Of a DNA stretch of 64,000 nt, positions 54,445 to 64,000 are shown in pieces; the first letter of the stretch is position 1, and each line of letters opens with the position of its first letter. Position numbers and translations under genes: made by a program. Below the pieces are notes generated by a model that saw only the letters and a program-made list of their open reading frames with translations, searched no databases and was not told where the DNA came from. Source of the DNA: Liriodendron chinense (Eukaryota; Streptophyta; Magnoliopsida; Magnoliales; Magnoliaceae); contig ML058493.1 in NCBI GenBank assembly GCA_003013855.2, positions 992,001 through 1,056,000 of the forward strand. The letters are read 5' to 3'.

Positions 54445-57400
54445 ATGAAAACCAAAACCCACCAGAATCATTTCAACAATGGCTGCAGCAGCGAAAGCAG
54501 CTCTCCCAGTCCCAGTCCACCTTCCTCCCCTCGCCGCCCGTCGCGGGCCCCGCATTGCCGTCGCCGGCAGCGGAGCAAGGCACAGGCAACTTTGGATGTT
54601 CTCGTCGGGTTCCTTTTCCGGCGGTGTATCCGGATTTTTCTCCTTTTGCCACTCTTCTACATTTCCGGCATGCTAATGTGCGCTGGGACATTTTCCATTA
54701 TAGGCCGTCCCTATTACCCCCCTGGTTCTCTGTACCGCAGCGGTGAAGTCTTCCAGGAGCTCTGGCCCAAAATGCAGTCGGATAATACCTCTGCTATTCA
54801 GGTTCTCGCAATTTTCTTTGAATTTCGATTCTGTTATGAAATGGGTCGTAACGATTTTCCTGAATTCTGCTCTTAATTTCTATTTTCTCTGTGATTATTG
54901 TGAAATGGGTTGATGGGATTGTAACAGTTTTCCTGAATTCTAAACTCTCAATTTCTGTTTTGTATGTAATTCTTGTGAAATGTGTTGATGGGTTTCTTTT
55001 GTTTTCTGAATTATCATGAATGATTGTGGATTTTTGCACTGGAGATTGTTCTTATCATCCCCCACTTGTAAAGGTTGCAAGAGTGCGAAGATCCGCTCGT
55101 TCATCATGGCAGCCCCACCATGGATGTGCCCTGATCAGAAAACTGGCCAGTTTGGACAATCTTAACCATTGTATTTGGGGAAGAAGATGGACGGTGGAAA
55201 ATAAGTGTTGACAGATGGTCCAGAATCAGTACTAAAATCCAGCTGTTCAGATTCATGTCTGGCCTGATTTTTCTGCAGTGGCACGTCCATGGTGGGGCTT
55301 TACTTGCCAATGGCCAGCAGACAATCTCTAATTCTCAGTCTATCACATTTCAATGTCGCACTTGTGCGCGATCTCTGGGTAGTTCATCTGATGGGCCTCA
55401 TTGTGTATCTTTCATGGGCCTCGTGGCCCAGAAGTCAGGCCAGTCCAGCAAGGAGGTGGGGGCCGTGGGGCACACGCGTATTGAATGTGGATTGTTGGCC
55501 AACATCTTTAACCTTCCATTCTTTTCATGCTCATGGGGCCCACCTGATTACTGCACTGGCCCACTGGCTCAGCGATCAGCTGGGATGTTTCATGTCCGTT
55601 GCCATGTTCACATGCGCAGGAGAATTGGATTCAGGATCCTAGTCTCATGTGTAGTCATCGCATTTCTTGTTTAAAGATCTTTTCTTATGCTGTTCTGTTG
55701 TCATTGAGTCATCGAAGAAGATGCTTTCATGCCTTGGGTTTTATTTGTCATTGAGTCATTGAAGAAGATGCTTTCATGCCTTGGGTTGTATTTAGTCATG
55801 ACAACCACTCATTAGTCATATGACTTTTTTCTTTTTCATGTATACTCCATTGGTGTTTCTAGATTGAGACCATATGGATAGCGCATGGCAATCCAGTGAC
55901 AGTTACTTGTTAATGCTGATCCACCGTCCATTTGGTCCATCTGGAATATTATGAAATTTCAAGATTCTATAGCAATCGTAATTTTCTTAGAGGTTGCAAG
56001 CCACATTCGTAGCCTTTTTAACTGCATCTTTATGTGCAACACATGCCAACCTGGGGAGCTTGTGGGACCCCTGAGTGGTGCCCCCACTGTGAAGATGACC
56101 ATATGCAAAGTTCAGGCCGGTGTTATTGATCCTGTTCTATGAGTGTCTTCCTTTTTGTGTGTGGCATCTCCATTCCCTTTAGTAGCATCAATTAACAACT
56201 TAATTTGAAATCCATCTTTTGACCTAGACGTTTTCTAGATGCTCCTAATAACCAATGAATGGTGACTGCTTTTTCTTGTGCATGCGCACCTATCCATATT
56301 TTTGTATGTTATAAAGTATCAGTAGCAAGAGATGCTCCAATGCTCTCATAGCACTATTGAGTTATAGTGCTTCTAGTTGCATCGGGACACTTATACAATT
56401 CGATTCATCAATCCAGACTGTTCATTAGGTCCAACGCACTTTTTATGGGCTATCATGCAAGCATCATGCAATTTGACCAATACTAATCACTTGATCAATG
56501 GTCTTCAATATGGACAGTCCAGATCATTCACAAAAAAATAGGCCCAATCAACAATTTCATCCATCTATTTGTTAGGGACCATCATGGATTGCTTATGATT
56601 AAAAAAATCAGCTTTGTTAGGCAATCATAACCATCCCATACGTCTTGGAAAAAGGATGGTTGTAGAAAATAAGTCCAAAGCAAAGATGGATCGGATAATC
56701 CGATCAATGCTATTTTTGTTTTGAAAAGTGTTGTGGGCTTAATGGACTTCACGGATTGGATGGTCCAAGTGAACCAATGCAACTAGGAGCACTAATAGTG
56801 CTCTGGCAGCACTGGAGCATTTTTCATCACTATCAAATATGTAATAAATATAGATAATGAATAACAAGGATGATCCATTTTGAACAATCTGGTTTAAATA
56901 ATTTTCCCAATGGTCACACTCAATGTACGTGTTTGGACCTCCTGATTGGGTTAGCAACCAGAATGTTTTTTTTTTTTTTCTTTCTTTCATTTTTTCATTA
57001 TTATTTTTTTATTTTTACACACAATCATCTTCATGGTGGAGGCCACCTTATGCACAAGTTAGATGTCGTACAAACTTTGCCAGGATGGCACATGTGCTGA
57101 ATGCAAAGGTGCATTTCTCATATGTTGTTTTCACTCTCATGGTGCATTATTGCTGCATCCCATTTGGCTGGTGGCTATAGATATGCTTTTCTGAATTCTC
57201 AATGTCGCATCATAAGCAGTTCTTTGATCTCCCTTTTATCCTATGGTGTTATTGCCACAAAGTTGTACTTGGTGGCAACTCATCCACAATACAGCTGACA
57301 TGCATGCCAATCCAAATTATCAAAATCTTGGGCTGCATTATTGGTGGAACTTAGCATGAAAATTAAACACTTAGCATGATCAACCATCTGATTTTGTCGG

Positions 57401-60400
57401 TCACCATTTTTATCAAACGCCCACCAACTGGCCATCTAGGATCTTCTGATTGCTGGGATTTCGGGCTAGATCCATCCACGATAGTGTCCATGATTTTGAT
57501 AGTCTGCAATGGCGCGTCCATGTATGCCACATGAGCTGTGGATAAGTTGCAACAAAGGAATAATTTGTGGCTGCTTGATTGTCCTATCTTGCTTACTTGT
57601 TTCTTTAGTTTAAAAGAACACCAGTTGAGAAATTGCACTTCTTTTCCCTCTGCAGTTATCAACAGTGTGGAAACACGGCCGGAGATTGAAAGAGCAGATA
57701 CCATGTGCCAATAGTACAGTTAAACATGTTGGTATGTACTGATCTAGAGCTGCTTTTTTGCTTCACCATTTATCTTTCTATCCAGAACGGATTTCCTGAA
57801 GAGCTCGATATAAACAATAAAGGTTCACCAAGATCATGATTCAATTAGACATATTCCAAAATATACTGAACATTGTTAGTAATTGTTTTGAAAGGATCCC
57901 TCGCAAGAAGTTAAAAGATCAAATGATTCTGGTCTGATTTGTTCTGGAACTAATCAGTCGTTAAAGGAAAACCATTCACCTGGTTTGGTAATCTTGGAGC
58001 AGGAGGACTTGATTGAGTTTGTACTTTAGTGAAAAAAGCTATTAAGTGGGCCCCATTGATGCCGGTATCTGGTAATTAGACTGAGAGCATACCCACAGAA
58101 GAAAAGAAAAGAAAAGGGGAAAAAAAAAATCTGGAAACACTTTTTTAAGTTTGACATGAAATCTTGAAAGTGGAAAATTGGTTTCTTGAAGATAGGTCTC
58201 CCAAAAACTAGAAACAACATCCTAAGTTTGAGAATTTTATCTTCCTTTCATATATATCTATTCTGTTAGAAAACCATAATTCTGTGATGTCATTCAGTTC
58301 GTCATTGGAAAGTCTAGTATCAGTCATAAAACGTTAAATCAGCACTATGATAGGTAGGTAAATGTTTTCATTAGATGGTCGAATAGGGGAAGGTCCGATT
58401 GAATTGGATGGAACAGCCCCAATCTGTTTTGTTTCCAGCTGGAGACAAAAGGAAAAGAATTAAAAAGCTGCGACTTTTTGATCCCCTTATAGGCTTCCGA
58501 TCCAGAAGATTTGGAGAAACTTGGAGAAACAGCCCCAATCCCACATGCACCTCTACATGTGGAACTTGCGTGTCGGGTGTGCCCACTGTATAGATTACCT
58601 GGTCTGAACATGAGGCTGGTATTATTAATTCACAACATAGGAATACTGAAGTAATAGACAGCAGCTATTTTTTGAGCTTTGGAAAGCCCACATGAATCTC
58701 TATGTGTGGTACTTTATGCGTGGGATGGGCTCCGTTGTATAGGTGATCTGACCTGAACATCAAGCTGGTAAATTCATTTATGTAGAAGAATGTGTGGAAT
58801 CTGCATAACAGGTCTCTGAAAGGCTTCTTCATGGGTTCTAGGAGCATTTGGCAAGACCACCCCCTGTCTCCCTTTCTCTTTGTGATTGTAATGGAGGCAT
58901 CAAGTAAAATTCTGTTGAAGGCTCGAGAGGAGGGTCTTGCTGGAGGATTATGTGGGTAGAAATGGGCAGATTGTCACACACCTACAGTATGCAGATGACA
59001 CGATTTTTTTTCCGAAGCTAAGAGACAGCAGCTGACTCATCTTTTGTGCATGCTGAGTTGTTTTGGGGCAGCATCAGGTTTAAAGATTGATTTGTCTAAG
59101 AGCAAGTTGTTCGGTATTCAGCTGGAAGATAGGGCAGTTATTGAGCTTGCAGCTATCTTGGGGTGTAGACCAGGGTCTCTCCCGTCTTCTTACCTGGAAT
59201 CACCCTTTTGTGTTGGTACAACTTGGTAGTCCAAAAAGCTTATGGGATCTTGTAATTTCGAGTCTGGAAAGAAGACTGGCAAGCTGGAAAGGGAGATACC
59301 TGCTGTTCAATTGGGAGGCCATATTATGCTACTTAACTTGGCATTTGCAGCAATGCTGACCTATAATCTATCATTGTTTCGATGATGCCCAACAAGCATC
59401 ATAGCCAAAATTGATAAAAATCCAATGAGACTTCCTCTGGCAAGGCTCAAATTCAAAGCATGGATTTCAACTCTCGGACTGGAAAGAGGTGTGTAAACCT
59501 ACTGCTCAGGGTGGATCAGGTGTTACATCAGTGAAAGTGGTGAATAAAGCCTTATTGGGGAAATGGATATGGAGATTTAATTTGGAAAGTACAGCCCTGT
59601 GGAGAAGTGTTGTAGTGGGCCCAAGTACAAATATTCCTATTGTTGGTAGGGAATCTTGCCTTGGGAGCTGGCTGTGCTTCAAGGGCATTCCTTTGAGGTG
59701 GGTGATGGGTCTTCAATCAGTTTCTGGAATGATCAATGGTGTGGCTATGTCTTGCTACGAGATCGATTTGGATGGCTATTCTCGATAACATCCAATAAGG
59801 AAGCAAAAATCAGCAACTATTTGGAGATGGTAAAAAACTTAGGGTATGGGCCCCGGTTTTTAGATGAAATCTGTCTGAGATAGAGCAGGGGGGAGCTATT
59901 AAATTTGCTCCTACTAGTTTATGAGGTAAATATGGATCAGATGAGGGAGACAGGTTGCATTGGTGGTGGGGTCCTTCCAGTCTATTCTTGGTTAGATAGT
60001 TTTTTAAGCATCTAAAAGTGGGACGAAGGGCCTGCTGCTCCTACATGTTGGCTATAGAAATCAAAAGCTCCACCTCAAGCCATTGCTTTTGCTTGGCTAG
60101 CTGGATGGGATTGCAATTTGATGATAGATTGCCTTCGGTGGAGAAATATGATAGTGGTGAATGGGTTTTTAATGTGCCTCAATGATGGCGAAAATGTTAA
60201 TGATCTCCTCATCCACTGTTCCTATGTTGGTGTGGTTTGGGAGTGGTGCCTTCAGCAATTTTAAGTGGCATGGTCGATGCCTTTCTCTATCTTCCAGTTA
60301 GTGGATGCTTGGAGATTCCGTTGCTCTCGTTGGAAGTGTTCTTCCATTTTGGGGCTTTGTTTTGTTGCTGCCCTTTGGGCTATTTGGGGCAGCGGAAGAA

Positions 60401-62494
60401 TCGAACCTTTAATGGTGTTGGAGTTTGGATATCATCTACCATTGCTAGAGTTAAATGTGTTGTTTGCTCCTGGGTGGTAGCTGTAGGCCTAATGGCCCCC
60501 TCTAATCTGGGTTTTTCATTTTGTTATTGGTCAGATATTGTCTTGAGTGTTCTAGTCATGTAATGGCCTTTTGGGCCCCCTCTTTTCTTTTAAATAAAGA
60601 TATAGGGTTTTGCTAACGTACCCACATTCATGGGGACATTAGCAATGTCCCCAAACCTCTTAACTGGCACGTGGGTCGACCTATTGTCGATATAAACTGT
60701 TCATTCATTCATTCAACTAGGAGCAAGCCATGGTATAAAAATCATGCCAATCGGGTGATCCCAAGCTTCCAATCAATAGCATGAAAATGGATAGTCAAGA
60801 TTGATTGGAAAAACAAAATACATCCAATCATCATGTTGAAACATTTAGTAGATGGATCCCCCTTTGTATTTCTTATGATTCTAAACTAACACTTTGATTT
60901 GATGATTCTAACCTTATGATTTATGGCTCGTAAATAATGGACGGTTGTAACAAATTGGCCCCATTCAAAGGGTTGGGATCATCCGATTGTCATGACTCTT
61001 GCACCATGGCTTTCTCCTAGTTGTATGAATGAATGAATGGTTTAGATCAACAATTGGTCCCCCCATGTCCCGTTTAAAAGGTTTGGGGACGTTCCTACAT
61101 CCACGAAGGTGGGGATGTTAGCAAAACTCTGATATACCGACATAAAAAAAGCTCATCACGTGGGCAATGGGCAACGCATTCACATAAACGAATGGATGGT
61201 TTAAATAAGATTGTCAATCATTGACATTCAAAATAAATGTGTGCCCCTCCTGATAAGTGGGCCGCTGTGATCTTTTGGGCTAGGTCATCTACAATGTGGG
61301 GTCCATCTGATGCATGGCTCAAATGCCCCACCTATCTTCCAAGCTTTCATGTGTCGGCTTCGTAAAGCTTGACTTTTCTTTGTATTAGTTTTTATTGCCA
61401 ACTATCTTGCCTAACACAATAAGGTCTTAAAGAAGCTATATTTTTCGGTGAACATGAGTTACCATGGACCAGTTCCAGGTTGAGTCTATGTTGCTGACAT
61501 GGCTCCCAGATCTGAATCTTGGTCTGGAAACTGTGTAGCGGACTAATGTTTTAATCAACCTTCAGGGTCACATGCTCCAAGTGGCTACCTAGTTGTTGAG
61601 GCTAATGGGGGTCTTAACCAACAACGCTCATCGGTATGTTACTTCTTCTTTGAATATGTATGATAATCATTGAATAAATCACCAAATCTTCAACTCAATA
61701 GTTCTCTCTGCATTCTCATTGGGTGGTTTTATCATCTCATTTTTTTCAATTTTCTTGGAGGTATATCCGTAAATATTGCAGTGCTTTTTTTTCAAGCTGA
61801 GAAATGTGATGGCTACTTGCGAGAGTGCAATCTTGTATTCCATTCTCTACATATTCCAATGTGGTATGCGTGTGATTCAAGTTATTCATCGGCTTGGCCC
61901 TATCGTGTATGTGTCGTAGCCCAAAAATCAGGCTGATCTGTCATTACTCACGGGGTGCGTCATAGCATATTAAAATAATGGACGGTTTAGTAAGATTGAA
62001 TACATGTCCACATTCAGCATATGCGCGTGGCTTGCCTGATGGTTGAATCGGCTTGATTTTCAACCCACCACTGCACATACACAGTGGGGTCCGATTGATG
62101 ATCCCATACCTCGCATGTGTGTAACACTGGCACATGCTAGGAGTTTCGGATTCAAAATCCCACTCTTGTGAGTAGCCACAGGAGGGTTATTAAAGCATGT
62201 TGTACGCAACTGTATTTTGTGGTGCCACAAAGCCATATTGAGTTTCTCATTATAAAATTCTATCTTGGCACACTGTTGAATTTAATCCAGTAATTTGAAA
62301 TTCATTTGTTTGAATTTTCCTTGCATGATGCCAAACGTTCTCACTGTACGCATTGCCTCATCGATGAATCTCATTTATTATACTATGATAAATGCTCCTT
62401 TGCAGATATGCAATGCAGTGGCTGTGGCCGGGCTTCTAAATGCAGTACTTGTCATCCCCCAGTTTAATTTCCACAGTATTTGGAAGGATCCAAG
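54445..62494 (+). CDS. O-fucosyltransferase-family protein, 5' part (four exons, gene continues beyond window)
   Basis: Golgi-type plant protein O-fucosyltransferase-like enzyme (GT106/GT65-like family) that would transfer fucose from GDP-fucose. Exon 1, 54445-54801 (119 codons): basic, Ser/Pro-rich cytosolic part, then a hydrophobic anchor C-I-R-I-F-L-L-L-P-L-F-Y-I-S-G-M-L-M-C and S-G-E-V-F-Q-E-L-W-P. Exon 2, 57656-57731: L-S-T-V-W-K-H-G-R-R-L-K-E-Q. Exon 3, 61566-61633: S-G-Y-L-V-V-E-A-N-G-G-L-N-Q-Q-R. Exon 4, 62406-62494: I-C-N-A-V-A-V-A-G-L-L-N-A-V-L-V-I-P. These are the family's N-terminal motifs. Phases agree (0, 1, 0, then 2). Introns start GTTCTC, GTATGT, GTATGT and GCAAGT. No stop in the exons; the gene looks functional. 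The rest of the catalytic domain lies to the right. Confidence 0.85.
56332..56820. mobile_element. MITE in intron 1 of the O-fucosyltransferase gene
   Basis: Left end GATGCTCCAATGCTCTCATA, GCACTATTGAGTTATAGTGC, CTAGTTGCAT; right end inverse (ATGCAACTAGGAGCACTA, TAGTGCTCTGGCAGCAC, TGGAGCAT). Terminal repeats about 50 bp. No ORF. Confidence 0.7.
58790..60598 (+). pseudogene. LINE (L1-type) ORF2 remnant in intron 2
   Basis: Degenerate reverse transcriptase: G-F-F-M-G-S-R near 58835, D-H-P-L-S-P-F-L-F-V-I-V-M-E-A at about 58855-58900, L-Q-Y-A-D-D-T near 58985 (catalytic box kept), G-L-K-I-D-L-S-K-S-K near 59085. Then V-V-N-K-A-L-L-G-K-W-I-W-R-F (59540) and V-G-D-G-S-S-I-S-F-W-N-D-Q-W-C-G (59700), and further C-terminal pieces to 60560. 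Many frameshifts and stops. It is 5'-truncated, as is usual for LINEs, and in the same orientation as the host gene. The 3' end is at AAATAAAGATAT. Confidence 0.8.
60604..61130. mobile_element. MITE in intron 2 with GGGTTTTGCTAAC termini
   Basis: Left AGGGTTTTGCTAACGTACCC; right GGGGATGTTAGCAAAACTCT, with inner GGGGAC...CCCCAAACCT and inverse. Flanked by perfect GATAT on each side (60599-60603 and 61131-61135). Left boundary coincides with the LINE 3' end. Confidence 0.75.
61634..62405. other. Intron 3 of the O-fucosyltransferase gene
   Basis: GTATGT at the start, TTTGCAG at the end. No coding or RNA feature recognised inside. Confidence 0.6.
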
Positions 62495-64000
62495 GCAAGT
62501 ACTAAGCTCCATGTTTTTGTTCAGTTGTCATCTTGTCATCATAACATCTTGAGAATCTATCCAAGTGATCTAGAGAAGAAATAAGGAGAAGGGCTAAACT
62601 ACTACGGCATTTCCCACCATTTCTTAATTGGTGGCGATACATTCACTGCACAACACATGACATACATTTATGTCAATGCAGATCGTCCTGATTGTATGTC
62701 ACACTTTAGATGGAGCATATGCCAAAAATCACACCCTTGGATGGTCCTAAGCGTCTGGTATCAACTACTGAATTTTGGTCTGCCGACCAAATTCTTTATA
62801 ACTGTCCATTTGATGGCCACCAACTAGATGTTTAGGACCACCTTGTTAGTGTGGTTTTCATGACATGCTCCATTCTTAGTCGGGCCTTTGATTTGGATGG
62901 TCTGGACTGATGTACATAAATGTGTACAGTGGATGAGTCCTTGCCATTTGAGAAAAGGCGGAAAATACACATACTATTCTAGCCTCTTAATAATATTAGT
63001 CATATTCTTTTCTAGTTTGACAGCCGAAGAATAAGAAAATTGGCAACACATGTACCACGTCATGAATGACAGCAAACTGTACGTATACATATCTCCTAGA
63101 TAAGTTCTATCTTATCTATAAGATACTAATCTTGGATAATGCTAATCTACTCTTAACAACTTTAACAATTAACAAAATGCTGCGCTTTTTTGAAATTCAA
63201 TAAAATTCCCAAACAATTCGCAAATTTGGATTCATGCATTCATGCTTTTGTTTTTTATTGGGAAATCCATAATCAATAACTCCTTGCCAAGATTTTGTTT
63301 TGTAGTTCTCCTCACCTGATTTCTTATGGTAGAATGTCCAGTAATGTTGTTTAGTGCTTGTTTGGGATCTTGTAAATGGAGTTCAATGGGAAATGTAATT
63401 GGAGGTAAATGAATTGGGAGGAAATGGCTTACTTAGTTGTGTTTGGATGGGAGCAAATGAAATGCCTTTGAAATCCAAAATTCTGCTTGGATGGGAGTAA
63501 ATGGGAGGAATTGGAATGCATTGGAATTTTTCAATATATTCACAGGAACATATGTGATATCCCAAATCAGCTTTAATATCACAAATTGGTGTACATATGC
63601 GATATTTAACAGAATGATTGTAATAAGCCCATTGAAATATATACTTTAGCAAAAAAAGAGGAAATTTTGAACCTCAGGGGGCCACAAACGCAAGGATCAC
63701 AAACAAGCAACTTGCCAACATTTTTTAACCGTCCATTTAGATGGCCAACTTTTGGATGGTTTGGATCATTCATTCATTCTATTGGTGTGATTTTAGTGAT
63801 GTAGCCAATAATTGGATGGTTTTGGAGTATCATCATTGTATCGGAGTATCATCATTGTATCATGTGTATGGTGGACATGTGCATAGCGGCACCTTTGTTT
63901 ACTTGTGCAACTCTCCAAGGGAGCTCGAAAAGGCATTTCACCCCATTTACTTCCAAATCCTCTCACAGAGAGGATTTCATTTACATGGCCCTTTTACTCC
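62495..64000. other. Start of intron 4 (GC donor) and family W repeat copy 2
   Basis: Begins GCAAGT at 62495. At 62640-62940 there is inverted symmetry (ACATTTATGTCAATGCAG...TGATGTACATAAATGTGTAC), probably another MITE. From about 63350 the sequence matches the dispersed repeat at 45360-46300, with repeated GTTTGGATGGGAG words. No further exon recognised before the window end. Confidence 0.5.

Noticed and set aside
55255..55674. 139-codon frame in intron 1
   Set aside because: Lies within the intron between well-supported exons 1 and 2; no recognisable domain.

Overview
The window is nuclear DNA of a flowering plant. The evidence is spliced coding exons with GT-AG introns, a plant-type O-fucosyltransferase gene, Ty1/copia and Ty3/gypsy retrotransposons, a LINE fragment and a dense population of fold-back MITEs. 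The MITE family with termini around GTGGGGCCCACNGTGATG and the many nested LTR elements suggest a woody, possibly magnoliid, genome; that placement is an impression and was not tested. No tRNA, rRNA, CRISPR or prokaryotic operon was seen. No database search was possible, so family names rest on motifs read from the sequence.

1-14394: a nest of retrotransposons. An old, broken Ty1/copia element (pol pieces 1918-3706, 3' LTR 13749-14394) has been hit by an LTR (2196-3428, imperfect TSD ATGGG/ATGAG) and by a complete 9.9-kb Ty3/gypsy element of Tat type (Element 1, 3707-13618, TSD GGGCA). A further LTR ends at 1917. Element 1 has LTRs, a primer binding site, decayed gag-pol with two RNase H domains, and, between integrase and 3' LTR, an antisense intron-containing gene resembling the 'putative gypsy type transposon' family.

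14846-32625: Element 2, a 17.8-kb Tat/Ogre-like element with 1.9-kb LTRs. Its gag-pol stays in one frame for 6.5 kb but carries eight stop codons. Antisense to it lie a plant-mobile-domain (PMD) gene of about 1,356 codons with two introns (28735-24494), a smaller unknown ORF (29761-29135), and an array of GGTGCGT...ACGCACC inverted repeats. The same motif fills both LTRs on either side of the TATA box.

32632-53760: no host gene recognised. This stretch holds a diverged two-copy repeat unit split by a 2.0-kb solo LTR (35078-37082), about a dozen fold-back MITEs (several nested, with target-site duplications), and arrays of short self-complementary motifs.

53760-64000: a host gene on the + strand, an O-fucosyltransferase-family protein. 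Four exons are recognisable (54445-54801, 57656-57731, 61566-61633, 62406-62494) and the gene continues past the window. Introns contain a LINE ORF2 remnant and at least two MITEs; the last visible intron begins with GC rather than GT.
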